NCBI RefSeq assembly: GCF_020667845.1
Contig: NZ_JAFMPQ010000019.1
Location: 32,842-96,841 of the forward strand
Length of the DNA: 64,000 bases
Direction of reading: 5' to 3'
Source of the DNA: Cognatishimia sp. F0-27
GTDB lineage: Bacteria > Pseudomonadota > Alphaproteobacteria > Rhodobacterales > Rhodobacteraceae
Shown here piece after piece: positions 24,001-29,600 of this stretch (the stretch's first letter is position 1; every line of letters begins with the position of its first letter). The notes under the pieces are model-generated. The model saw only the letters and a program-made list of their open reading frames with translations, did not search any database and was not told where the DNA came from. Made by a program: the position numbers and the translations under genes.

Positions 24001-26662
24001 AGGGGGCCTTGCGCGTCCCACGGGCAGTTTCGGCGAACGCGGCGGTGAGCCCTTCGACCTCGATCGGATCACCGAGCGGCGTGCCCGTGCCATGGGCCTC
24101 GACATAGCCGATCGCCTCCGATGTCACCCCGGCGCGATCGAGCACCGCTTGCACGACCTTGCGTTGTGCGCCCGGGTTGGGCACCGTGTAGCCGTTCGTG
24201 CTGCCGCCATGGTTGACGGCACTGGCGGCAATGATCCCGTCAATCCGGTCTCGCGCCGCACGCGCGACGTCCAGCGGCACGAGGACAAGGCAACCGACAC
24301 CCTCCCCCGGCACGAAACCATCCGCCGCAGCCCCGAAACTGTGACAGCGTCCGGTGAGCGACAGCATCCCGGCGCGGCAAAGCTCCGCGTAGGACGACGG
24401 GTGTTGATAAAGGTTCACACCGCCCACGATGGCCGCGTCGCACTGGCCCGTGCGCAAGGACTCGCAAGCCATGTGCACCGCGGAGAGCGAGGCCGAACAC
24501 ATGCTGTCGACCGGCAGGCTGGGACCGCAGAGATCGAGGAAGTAACTGACCTTGTTGGCCACCGAACTGAAGGAGCTGCGCGCATGCACCGTGCTGCCAT
24601 CCGCGTGGCGGCGCAACCCGAGGCGCCCGTGATCGGCCTTGGTCACACCGGCAAATACACCGACACGCCCGGCAAAGCGGGCGCTCAGATCCGCACGGGT
24701 GAGGCCGGCATCCTCGAGCGCGTGCCAGGCGGCTTGCAGGAAGAGCCTTTCTTGCGGGTCCATCTCGAGCGCGTCGCGCGGTGCAATGTTGAAAAAGAGC
24801 GGATCGAAATCCGCAAACCCATCGAGAAATCCGCCCTTGTCGCAATAGCTGCGCCCTTGGGCGATCGCGCGTTCGCGGTCGGGATCGTAAAACCCTTCGA
24901 TTGGCCAACGATCTGCCGGACAGGGACGGATCGCGTCGCGCCCGCCGCGCAGGCAGTCCCAGAAGGCCGCGAGATCGGCGCAATCGGCAAAGCGACCACT
25001 CATTCCTATGACGGCAATCTCTGCGTCCTGTTCGGGGGGTCGTTGGGTGTCGGGCACGGCGGGCCGCGCATGGGTTGGTGCGTGACGGGTGGAGGTGGGC
25101 TCGTTGTCCGGTGCGGCGGTGCCTGTCCAAAGCGTGCAGCGCACAGGATCGCGTTCTGCAAGATGCGCCGCAAGCGCCGCAACGCAGCGGTATTCGAAGA
25201 GCAGAGACCGGGGCAGCGCGCCGAAATCCGGCTCGAGCCGGCGGCAGATCTCGACAATGGCAAGCGAGTCGATCCCGTATCCCGAAAACGCTGCGTCGGG
25301 GTCGATCAGGCTCACGTCCTGCTTGATGACACCCGCGATGAGCGCCGTGAGCCGCCCGGTCAGCGCATCAAGGTCGACCGTCGGTGGCGGCGGCCGGCTC
25401 ATCGCCGCGTCCGCGCCGTCTCGCGTGTTGTGCTGCGGCAACGGGTCCGATGCGATGCCATCAAGATGGGTCAGGATCCGATCCGGCGCTCCACAGGCCA
25501 CCGCGATCTGTTCGATGGGGCGTTGTGCTTGCATGGCCGCGCGCAGGGCGCGGATCCCCTGCTCGGCAGAGAGCGGCAGCAAACCGGCGGCGCGCAGCCC
25601 GGCCAAGGCGCCTTGCGGCATGTCCATGCCACCCCGTGCCCAGAATGGCCAATTGAGCGAGAGCGATTGCCCGTGGCGGCGGCCCTCGGATACCGCGCGA
25701 TTTCGGTTTCGGATACGTGCATCGAGGAGCGCGTTTGCGAGCGCATAGTCGATCTGACCTTCATTCCCGGTGATTGCCGCGAGCGAGGAAAAGGCGATGA
25801 ACCGCGTCAGCGGGTCCTCCGCGGTCGCCGCATCAAGCGCGTCGAACCCGTCGAGCTTGGGCGCGAGCACCTCGGGCACGTCGCGGAGATCCTTGCGCTG
25901 CAACAGCGCATCGCGGGTCACGCCCGCCAGATGCAGGACCAGCGTCACGGGGCCGTTGCGCAGGCGCCAGGCATCGAGCCCCCGTGCAAGCCTTGCGTGA
26001 TCGCGCAGATCGCATTGCAAATACTCCAGTCCGAGCCCGCCATCGCGCCAGGGCGCAAGCGCGCTCTGCGCCACGGCACCGCGCCCGAAACACAAGACGC
26101 GCACCCCGGCACCGGCCTGCACCATGTCGTCGAGCAGCAGACGACCGATGCCGCCAAGCCCACCAGACATCACCACCCGCGCCCCCTGCGACCAGAGCGG
26201 GCGCGGCCCGGTCGCGCGCGGTTGCGTGAGGGGCTCAAAACGGCGCAGGCAAGGTTGCGATCCGCGACAGTCGACCAGCGGGGCAGCCGGCAGCGGCGCG
26301 TCGATCCAAGACGCAGGCGCGGTTTCGGAAACCAAAATGACCGAAACCATCAAATCGGGCGCCTCTGCGTCAAGTGAACGCATCATCGCCGTGGCCGCGA
26401 GGGCGAAATCCTCCTCCGCGGTGAGAATACGCAGCGACCATGGTTCGGGATGGACGCGCAGCGCCGATTGGCACCAGCGCATGAGCGACAGCGCGCGCGT
26501 TTCCGGGCACCGGTCACGAAGCCGGACAGTCTCCGCCGCGCTGTCCCACCTGTCGGCGGGCCCGTCGCAGAGCACCACGCGCGACGGCGCTCCGTTTTGC
26601 GGCGTTGCGGGCGCGGCGGCGCGCCAGACAGGGTGAAACAGCTGTGGACCATGCTCCGTCAT
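3020..26662 (-). CDS. Trans-AT polyketide synthase, 7880 aa, ending in an AfsA-like domain
   Basis: Visible domain order with approximate residues: KR 150-400, ACP (Ser466); KS (Cys722), ACP (Ser1275); KS (Cys1531), DH (His1976, Asp2128), KR (Tyr2559), C-methyltransferase (GAGTGG near 2850), ACP (Ser3129); KS (Cys3393), ACP (Ser3884); KS (Cys4143), KR (Tyr4861), ACP (Ser5029); KS (Cys5311), DH (His5785, Asp5949), KR (Tyr6377), tandem ACPs (Ser6535, Ser6638); KS (Cys6923), ACP (Ser7476), AfsA-type double hotdog (about 7575-7870). Every KS keeps the Cys-His-His set. There is no AT and no thioesterase, so malonyl units must come from the AT-AT-ER protein. The N-terminal KR-ACP completes a module whose KS ends the upstream PKS. 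Modules 4, 6 and 9 lack reductive domains and should leave beta-ketones. The ATG overlaps the preceding stop (ATGA). Confidence 0.95.
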   Translation of the reverse strand: MTEHGPQLFHPVWRAAAPATPQNGAPSRVVLCDGPADRWDSAAETVRLRDRCPETRALSLMRWCQSALRVHPEPWSLRILTAEEDFALAATAMMRSLDAEAPDLMVSVILVSETAPASWIDAPLPAAPLVDCRGSQPCLRRFEPLTQPRATGPRPLWSQGARVVMSGGLGGIGRLLLDDMVQAGAGVRVLCFGRGAVAQSALAPWRDGGLGLEYLQCDLRDHARLARGLDAWRLRNGPVTLVLHLAGVTRDALLQRKDLRDVPEVLAPKLDGFDALDAATAEDPLTRFIAFSSLAAITGNEGQIDYALANALLDARIRNRNRAVSEGRRHGQSLSLNWPFWARGGMDMPQGALAGLRAAGLLPLSAEQGIRALRAAMQAQRPIEQIAVACGAPDRILTHLDGIASDPLPQHNTRDGADAAMSRPPPPTVDLDALTGRLTALIAGVIKQDVSLIDPDAAFSGYGIDSLAIVEICRRLEPDFGALPRSLLFEYRCVAALAAHLAERDPVRCTLWTGTAAPDNEPTSTRHAPTHARPAVPDTQRPPEQDAEIAVIGMSGRFADCADLAAFWDCLRGGRDAIRPCPADRWPIEGFYDPDRERAIAQGRSYCDKGGFLDGFADFDPLFFNIAPRDALEMDPQERLFLQAAWHALEDAGLTRADLSARFAGRVGVFAGVTKADHGRLGLRRHADGSTVHARSSFSSVANKVSYFLDLCGPSLPVDSMCSASLSAVHMACESLRTGQCDAAIVGGVNLYQHPSSYAELCRAGMLSLTGRCHSFGAAADGFVPGEGVGCLVLVPLDVARAARDRIDGIIAASAVNHGGSTNGYTVPNPGAQRKVVQAVLDRAGVTSEAIGYVEAHGTGTPLGDPIEVEGLTAAFAETARGTRKAPCALGSVKTNIGHLEAAAGVAGIIKTLLQMRHRWIVPSLHGAPSNPAIDFAQTPFLPVSHGYAWQGAMMATVSSFGAGGANACVLLRPDETPPATLQMSSGADLRDLAVFSAPTQAGLADQIGRMRDWLRSAGPGAREQVAAMLGLDPHDIPGDVPLAELGLGAQELRRLAPEGQVSLATTLDALDADRTGTGIRDVPLHAVCATLRTGREPFAQRAAFVVSTLAELADALEAWRIPDQASAGESPEDRSALRALNADAGVQDALAEMIAARDLDRLAALWTQGLAVDWSAFGALSPPLSMPGTAFQERRLWMGDLDRADSPPTRSARDQLEPPNPTHGVALKSENQASTSTDPGALPDRIRTVFTAVMDLDPGDVSDTQPFADYGLDSILGGRFVLALNEALGTDLDQTVVFEHATIARLASHLASSMPAPEPAPVSAQAASTAEHAPMVKPDPTGPPEPDPSRAAADLSKQSTPSTLPAARSNPDAPMPVAIIGMSGRYPGADTLETFWQRLCADEDMTTDVARWPLPDSVRCRRGGFLDRIADFDALFFNISGSEARHMDPQQRIFLEECWHALEHAGHAGAGIAGSRCGVYVGCCAGDYQDLFPARPTAQSLWGNMASVIPARIAYYLDLKGPALALDTSCSSSLVAIHAACAALRAGEVDMALAGGVFVQATPKLYLSASKAGMLSPEGRCHSFDTRADGFVPGEGAGAVLLRPLADALAAGDTIHAVITETGLNHDGQTNGITAPSATSQAALMRSVYARAGVDPSEIGLLEAHGTGTQLGDPIEFEALSAVYGKTGEGRCALGSVKTAIGHAQFAAGIAGLHKAVLALSHNALPGNRNFIRANARVGLKGSPFRVLSRTTDWPQGPLRRAAISSFGASGTNAHVLIEDAPAQASGHYTRPCYPILISARSDTALHRLVEALADWCEATPSAALGDIAFTLMDGRAHLEKRIAFAAREVSTLVGDLRQWLSGRSAGVSLGDTGCLCPDETGLDEAGAEAVRAYLSGGMPQGVRVFAADRPRRIPLPRTPFERDTHWATAPLPQDATRPIPSTDATAPALFSLAPLDETRFAVIIPADNPLMRDHQVAGAAMLPGMTVPAIASAAWRALSGSDPDQPLDITDLTWIKPIDSAALAALTVQFDRHDRGAHFAVHAHGTRLAQGEIGPAAQTAVPPLVPPGAGAAMTAETCYARLQVVGIVHGPALRALGAGRGDTTAAAFDLTRPDGPVMPVDPVLLDAAIQASACFDATTQSGTVPFSIDLIRLHGPMCRVMRAVLHAPRRLADGALAHLHADLFAESRPGAPLVQIRGVTARALPDDAPLTCAVPHWRKLTPVDATPRFDSVSLHGGDAEVLDALRAQWPAARRLAEPMQAMTDAPLIVLRPDAGDDDLTTRDVATRAKHLLHDALDLVQGIIRAGGEARPLTWLIWTDGTFETGRGETGPAVAAGLAGLFGALAREYPHWTVRIADGDGETPLPLDTVFALPAPFDAPVFAHRGGVWLCQGLLSLDRLATPSGATAPGGVHVVIGGAGGVGQIWTEHVVENAGAQVVWLGRSPVDATIAAAQDRIAATGPRPVYIQADARNPAAMAAARGEILARFRRISGVVHSAITLADATVARMDADTLERAASAKIDTTVALFDTFAQDKPDFVLFFSSVQSFARMPGQGNYAAGCTFADHFACQAGARMGVPVTIVNWGYWDSVGIVAQEAYRDRMAAHGLAGLDARSAMQALDALLLSDFGQAALVSLDESGALTGEWPDLAAHLAKPLPDMTDALHLPPQDTRVAEIVGHVGQQMTRFDADMAAIVAASLQACGVIDATGLRDAAPAGAPAIYPRWIAETGRALQRAGHLDGAYRLGALPIPSLDSALGRWDQAVAPLRADADLGPHVALADAMLRALPDILTGQAEATAVMFPGGALDLVSGVYNGNRVVDYFNAALCDVLEQAVTQRVAAEPGVRLRLIEIGAGTGGTANRVFARLAPYAAHIAEYRYTDLSRSFLIHAKQRFGPTTPYLETGVFDIGRDPAGQGIAEGAYDIAIATNVLHATPDILTSLRHVKATLGHGGLILINELTENVLFSHVTFGLLDGWWAFDDADMRLQGTPALSPEMWRSALAIEGFDTVSFPTRAALPLGQQIIGARSDGVIRQARAAPPHRTVLPRQPVAAIAATMPAATMPSVTAVPVDETPPHPSSGPLPADAADQPVDRAKACDWLRGVIAEAIDVPASRMEESVSLARYGVDSILVLQIVNRMRADFPQINSTLLFEMDSVGALADHLLETAPEHLREALGRSSPQDPAPQSAPPVPPAPDITQGPAAETPAATSAAEAEHVPVSGQAQASFEPMASPVQAGAVAAEDRDIAIIGLAGRYADAADLPAFWDALRSGRDCVSDAPSDGRPWPAESNGIPRPAGFLDGVDRFDPLFFRIAPADAERMDPQERLFLQIAHNVIEQAGYAPERFGKGQETGVFVGAMNGHYPTRAAFWSIANRVSYLLDLTGPSLAVDTACSSSLTAIHLAVEALRARRCDTAIAGGVNVVAHPRHLETLADLGMLSPTGRARPFAEMADGMVSGEGVGAVLLKPLSRAIADGDAVHGVILGTALNSGGRTRSYTAPSPAAHAKVIGAALSDAAVSPEAVSYVEAHGTGTPLGDPIEIAGLARAFGKAPSLTVGSVKSNIGHCESAAGIAGLTKVLLQMRHETIVPGLHLDAVNPEIDLEHGPVSLARNVQRWPRSDAGARLAGISSFGAGGANAHVILSDPPALPDDPVAPMGAELIVLSARDGRALRDRAADLCAALESDPPSLRALAFCLQTGRDPMACRLAFVAETLADACAQLRVHARAEAEAPLPVQASGADADMQAMMQRWATARDWRRVADLWLRGIDPDWSAFWAADKPRRVALPGYPFAQDSFWLREDTADVTTEAALSVDRADARSDFEAWSKPAPTAEREAAPDARPEPSSEDGRETVQAVLTAALCETLKLERAQIDLDAPLDGYGLDSVMILRLCDRLAPVFGTLSATLFYEHRSLRALAAQLETLPRLDLAPPHTPPPFAGPPSAARSAVAAAASRTATDRAVAPAQAAARRDAPSKDIAIIGVAGRYPQAPDLDALWEVLRRGEDCVSEIPSTRWDHAPHYAPTRTPGKTRSRWGGFLDDVDAFDAGFFGILPADAEQADPQERLFVETVYHAMQNAGHTPQSLREMGDVGVFAGVMYEEYQLLGVEETLRGNPVALSGSPASIANRVSWLFDFRGPSLAVDSMCSASLSALHLAMRAIRNGDCTTAIAGGVNLTLHPNKYLMMGRGGFESTTGRCTSFGEGGDGYVPSEGVGAVVLKPLDAARADGDAIWAVLKGSALNHGGRSNGYTVPDPAAQAAVISAALRDAAVDPASLRYVEAHGTGTSLGDPIEIAGLARALAGNPGCHVGSIKSNLGHCESAAGIAGLTKVLLQMKRETIVPSLHSAVLNPRLSIEDTPFEVPQDCVAWPAQGTPRRAGISSFGAGGANAHVVLEDAPARLGADPAREPVQEPEALVLSAASRDQLRTIAGDLAACLEAGTAALRDIAFTLRAGREALSERAGFVARDRVHAVDGLRAIAAGRPVPGEADGSVPTEDTLGDATRRWCAGEAVVWPAPSGAAPRRVALPLYPFARTRFWGVPAAPGGAPEAPGMSHGLALFDVVWPVTERRRVHDAPRSAVLTVGVPGDGAGVEADHVLSAVPPRTADEAATLLGRLILQVQALWAAPNPPDLIQLVLSGGATPACLAALAGAAGSIAQDLPRCRVQLIESDDAITGETLRADAQSDDRIIRYRAGQRTTRRIAALDVPGSEAVAAPFWPGSGVVLVSGGAGGVGQRLAEAVLQAGARVALLGRSTAPKGLDRLADRVAGRLDYHAVDVTDHDALARVVAEIRRAHGPITGVIHAAGVLNDQSVLRKSPADAARVLGVKIAGLEALDAVTAKDPLTLFLCTSSLAGLTGNAGQLDYAFANGWLDGAMTARAAQGRAGRSLSVNWPFWAEGGMALPEGAGPAMWRDYGLAPMPAGAGLDALETIAASGGAQAIVGFGDPRRIAETLDGGAVSGPMRDAAPMPASSRETRDNPRGQPVTAPFEAEKQSAEASAIRDGLLDLVAQTLRIDPAEVSAEQPMVDYGFDSISFTDLAEKCTRRFGIPVTPDIFFSFATLDAVADHLGAQVPQTRAAAPDPASIAEPFAAAPDPASIAEPFAAAPDPASIAEPLAAAPVPAPIAEPFAAPAIVAGSAAPSNDGRVAIVGMSAAFPGAPDIDSFWANLQRGRDGISEIPPDRWDWRAIAGDPGTEPGKTNVRWGGFLDDLAGFDPMFFGISPRDAELMDPHQRLLMTHVWKAIEASGLSPESLAGTNTAVYLATAASDYAARAAQAGIVLEERTANGMVGSIAPNRISALLDLHGPSEPVETACSSSLVALHKAVEAIRAGAHAAIIGAVNTILTPNAHISFARAGMLSEKGRCMAFSDGASGYVRAEATGALLLRPLAAAQADRQPVLAVIRGSAINHGGRSVSLFAPNAVSQGAVIADALRQSGVDPATITAIEAHGTGTPLGDPVEFDGLCRGFAQAAEGRVRTVAPHRCALSSVKTHIGHTEMAAGLAGLVKTVLQMRHATLIGDLHRTRVNPLIETANSPFVLIDSTRSWPRLHDLRGNEVPRRAGVSSFGFGGVNAHVVLEEPPVGGQDPARHQPATPEAVVVSALSRDRLRQSVADLVHWLDGAEARNAALRDIAHTLQTGRAARRHRLAVVATDVDDLRRKLADWLAGDDASVYEAKAARRDAPAAPTPGATPESLARAWCAGAAVAWLAYRSGPLPRRLAMPGSAMRLDRHWVIPEVVTAPRPGPDTHAPSETMAHETGLTLLGTPVQEGGTTVYPVIIDAEVFFVADHMLQGQPVLPGAAHLELARAAIAAQGGGDGLTLRAVTFERLVDLKALAAGLRVCLSPAAEGVEFAIVSEQHGKRIVHARGQGVRGAPGTAAPAMPIEALRAEATQSVAPEQIYARFETLGLDYGPTHKAITDASVSPDLVVATVRQSVPDARLGPNMALPPNILDAALQSTLALSFADGAGPLKPSVPVRIGAVDIFAPVPRQVTVIVRARGAGGGADVFLCDDAGRVCVALTGFVTAPLPGSAPRAAAHPAAPALSGRHRFPSEQINADLRRAHGVALYRPVWCRVPLRGSEAPSGVHRLIDATAAGLSGPAKAGTDIARADPGALASDPAPMLCLVRDMLRDAVREGGRALGGVQIVTDVDDPALTQALGALMQTVRAEWPQTLAQCVEIPSGMATPDAVALLNAARAHPDLCTLRAGQGGLETVRFDTVPTADGQCPWHEAGVYLITGGAGGLGALFARDIAQRSQGATLLLLGRAQLGEGHRTLLAELEALGARAHYAACDVCDKGALDATIGGLADRFGVLTGVVHAAGLTDDGLLTARGDKAMRAVLAPKIAGTRALDAATAAMPLKLFFCLSSVAARFGNPGQADYACANGWMDGFVAQRNASAGRPGRALSINWPFWAQGGMQVDGPTLRMQETRFGLSPLATADGFHALDRAWATGAAQVVVLKGAPDRLAQWVPQATDASGTAREQTQSLMPEPSEQPEPGTRLDRRTVTEALTAIVADLTAVPPEEIDPDADFAEYGLDSISLVEFSTRVHGTLAVDLSPTVFFECPTLGALAARLSPAVTHAAAGAVATPIEAARPTPSRPTAAPDSDAVADALCGMIADLLKLSPDDIDPTEELSAFGLDSISYTELAGAIAQAFRVDIAASAFYAMPTISQIAEHIARAVAVITPQEPPADSGVGAGSEPRRFAPHPSAPHPSASQPSATQPSAPEPSARAERRPDPQLSRAAVMPATQQRPAPDGFAIIGMSGAFPGAPTLEAFWDNLCCGRDAITRPPPDRWDWQAIDGDPRVQPGRTNVHWGGFIDDLDAFDPAFFGLSPGEAEVMDPQQRLLMVHVWSVLEASGHAPRSLAGSKTGLFVGLSASSYSAMVARAGRTTDPRWVTGNVASVGPNRISHMLDLRGPSEPIETACSSSLVALHRGLESLRTGESDLVIAGGVNAMPDETLHVAFAAAGMLSRGGRCRSFAAGADGYARGEGIGLVAVKRLTDALADGDDVLAVIRGSGVRHAGRAASLTAPNPASQSALLKEVFAKAGVRAETITCIEAHGTGTALGDPIEIDALKDAFGIPADASSRNRCAIGALKSHIGHLELAAGIAGLIKVVLQLRHATLAGNLHCDSVNPLVHLEDSPFFLVQETQPWSQPTDADGSPMPRLAGVSSFGFGGVNAHVLVEEASAPPVAPAPVGPALIMLSARTRQQRDAAIARLCDWAEERAESGDHGLLHRVAHTLQVGRDAHPFRVGFVAQDWCGFLDTLRALRAGKQAHRVSWGDPVETRVAPWLDADALATLAAGWMQDGALERPLGAWVSGLDLDWSALSKTVYGPMPPRRIALPTYPFAKERYWVARAAASGAQGTPRMRSGSDQTDPEQALLHDTDPDQTDTERRALDRTGLGPTAPAQTETTPADTGRAETERALAGASPTPSGAHAQLLSSCDRTVHDVIADFLAVAPDTLTPDAGFAEIGIDSIGLLTISSRIVALLPDRGLEGRGNAMLEAPTVAALCAVVSESPAPVAAGEPAPAALRNPVSDAPDPASSPGNAAAPNRGPTQEPEPERATVRLDMYGASLRADPADRVITRLQLTTRDPLAARAELVVDETHPFFFDHPLDHVSGMHLSEAMCQLTKALHLFRHREAAPEAIHLTSLRFKFPNLCSLSAQARVETGQVPGDPENEYRARVVQDGRVVAEARLVCMLGPFVAPPVSGDWPAGRRTNRRWVNKTNPANVLLAGLRAQEGGLLARLSLSAKAPFYANGPGNGVDGLVLAEAVRQLTRAAPRLLPLAPETGPQAPAIGLLKQIDLSLDRAVSDAEPVLLRTEPCLPVSLGGATMLNLRGVLERADTGALLGAFASRVISVTETLKAHWDDQRQPNRTT
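11283..11438. repeat. 39-bp tandem repeats encoding a PKS linker
   Basis: Four units start at 11283, 11322, 11361 and 11400. Two are identical and the others differ by a few bases. They encode 13-residue Ala/Pro/Asp repeats (AAAPDPASIAEPF) in the flexible linker between the ACP of module 7 (Ser5029) and the next KS. The repeat keeps frame, so length changes would be tolerated. Confidence 0.9.
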
Positions 26663-29600
26663 CTGCAGGACCTTTCCTGGGCAAGACGCCTGCCGGTTTC
26701 CGCAAGCGAGGCGCGGCCGCTCGCCAGCGCGTCGAGCGCGTCAACAACCGCGCTGCGCGTGGCCCCGACTTCGGGGGCGGGCGGTGTGCTGGCCATGCCG
26801 CTCGCGCCGCATTCGGTGATTGGGTCCGGGAACCAATAGGGCTGATGCTCGAACGGGTATCCGGGCAAGGCCAGCCGCGGCCATGTCCGGGACGTTTTGG
26901 CCTGCCAATCGACGCCTACGCCATCGGCCCAGGCTTGCGCCAGCGCTTCGGGATCGCTCTGCGCTGTCTCGATCGCCTCGCCAGGGAGGGGCCTTGGCCG
27001 AGCAAACACACCGGTGCGACGCTGAACGCCGCGCCAGACAGGCAGCGGCCCGGTGCGGCCATCGCCGATCTGGGTCAGGCCTGCCCGCAACGACATGTGG
27101 TCCGATACGACAAAGGCGGCCCGCGCCTCCATCGGTTCGCGCCCTGTCTGCAAGCTCCAGGCAAGGGGGGCCAGCGCCACAGGCGGGCGCGCATCCAGCC
27201 AAGCCAGAAGATCGCGCGCCCTTTGGCACAACGCCGCCTCGCTGCGCGCGGAGAGGACGATAACCTGGGGTCCTTGCGCGTCGTCATCCGGATCCGGTTC
27301 GCGGCGCCGCGGCGCCTCTTCAAGCAGCACATGCGCATTGGCACCGCCGAAGCCGAAGCTGCTGACGGCCCCGCGCCGGGGTGCGCCGCGCCAAGGCTCG
27401 GGCTGCTCCACGAGCCGGAACGGGCTCTCTTCCAACGCGAGGAACGGGTTGACAGGCCGATCAATGCGGCTGGGCAGGATCGTCCCGCTGCGCAAGCCGA
27501 GCACGACCTTGAGCAACCCTGCGATGCCCGCGGCCGCTTCGAGATGGCCGATATTGGTCTTGACCGACCCGATGCCGATCGCGCCGAGCGGCAGGGTCGT
27601 GCCGTGGGCTGTAGTGAGCGCCTCGTAAGCCTGTCGCAGCGCGTTCACCTCGACCGGATCGCCGAGCGGCGTGCCCGTCCCATGCAGTTCGATATAGTGA
27701 ACCGAAGCGGGATCGTGGCCCGCCATGGCGCTTTGCACCAATGCCGATTGCGCCGAGGTGCGCGGTGCGGTGAGTGAGCTGGAGCGTCCGCCATGATTGC
27801 AGGCGCTGGCCTTGATCACCGCGTGGATCACATCGCCATCGGACAGCGCATCGGCCAGAGGCCGCAGGAGCACGGCTCCCACCCCTTCGCCACGCACATA
27901 CCCGTCTGCGCGCTCCGAAAAGCTGTGGCACCGGGCTGTCGGGCTGAGCATCCCCGCCCCAAGCGGCCCGGCGAAAGGCTCCAGGCTGAGCGCGATGTTA
28001 ACGCCCCCGGCCATCGCCATGGAGCATTCCCCGGCGCGCAAGGCCTGCACCGCGCGATGCACCGCGACGAGCGAGCTTGAACAGGCCGTGTCAATGGCTT
28101 CGGACGGGCCCTGAATGTCGAGTAGATGCGACACCCGGTTGGCCAACATGGCATGGGACGTCCCCGTGGACATATAGCCCGAGGGCGGCACCTGCTCATC
28201 GAGCATGAGATCCTTGTAATCCTGACCGGAGATGCCGAGGTAGACGGCCGTGTCCCTTGGCAGGGCGGCGGGCGGTCGCCCTGCGTCCTCAAGCACCTGC
28301 CAGATGGTCTCGAGCATGAGCCGGTGCTGCGGGTCTGTCACTTCGGCTTCCGCGCGCGACATCTGGAAGAAGGCTGCATCAAAGCCCGCCAGATCAGACA
28401 GGAACCCGCCTTGGGACGGCAGACCGGCGGACCGCATACGCTCCGCATAGCGCGCGGTGTAGCGCTCCAACGGGAGGTCTGTCAGGCCCAGACCGCCGGA
28501 TCCAAGGAGGGATTGAAACTCTTCGAGATCCGCTGCCCCCGGCAGTTGCGCGGCCATGCCAATGATAGCGATATCGGCGCTGTTGGCGCTATTGGCCGTT
28601 GCCGGCACGGAAGGATCGGGGAGCGGTCCCTGTGCGCGCGGCCCTGTGCGTGCTGCGCGCACCGCAACGGGTGCTTCGGGGGTCGGCGCGCGCGCATCGG
28701 GTTCCGGGATTGGCGCGATCACCGGTGCGGGACCTGTGCGCTCCGCGAGCGCAGGCACCGGACCCGCCGGGACGGGGCCAGCAGAGACCGGACTGACAGG
28801 GTCCGGACTCACAGGGTCGGGACCAGAAGGGACCGAACCCGCAGGGGTGGGACCGAGGCTCTCGGCGAGTGCGGAAATACATTCCACATCGTAAAACGCC
28901 GCCGGTGTGAGCGCGACACCAAACCGGGCATTGACCTTGTCCGTCAGCGCCGCAAGGCCAATGCTGTCAAAGCCCAGCGCGTGAAAGCTCGTGTGCGTAT
29001 CGACGTCATCAAGGTCGAATTTCTGCATCTCCGCCACGATCTTGCGCAGCACAAACACGGTCTCTTCGCTCTGTTGCTCCGCCCCCGGCTGAGCCAGCCC
29101 GGCGGTGGCTTCCACGCCGTCGAGGTGACACACGCAGGCCCCCGCCTCATCGAACAGCCGCAGCCAGCCGTTCAGGCCCGCCTCGGTCACGATGAACGCG
29201 GCGGCCAGATGGCGTGCGCTGTTGGCATCGGAGGTGCAATCGAACAGCCCCGCTGCGGTGAGGCCAAGCGTTGCCCAGTCTTTCCGGCCCAGTTGACGCG
29301 CCGCGCACCAGATCACTTGCGTGATCGCAAACAGAGCTTCCGGGGGCAGCGTGGTGTTGCGCCGCGCATGATCCTGAACGAATTGCGGCGGGGCAATCGT
29401 CGCCTCAACGCGGCCGGTGGCGTCGCAGGCGAACCGCTCCAGCACGCATCCATAGGGCGCGGGGTCAATCTGTTGCGCGGCCAGCCATTGAGCGATTTCA
29501 TCCGACCCTGCCGCGTCGGCACGGATGTTTCGGGGCATCGTCGCGTCCGGTTGCACCGCGGAAGGCGGGCGCAAACTGGCACTGAAGACGCGTGACCCGT

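Noticed and set aside
22964..26377. 1137-residue open frame on the + strand, and similar long + frames at 18842-21109, 7718-10042, 4316-6517 and 70-1713
   Set aside because: They lie antisense to clear PKS or ABC domains, are Arg/Gly/His-rich and show no family motif. GC-rich third positions keep antisense frames open.
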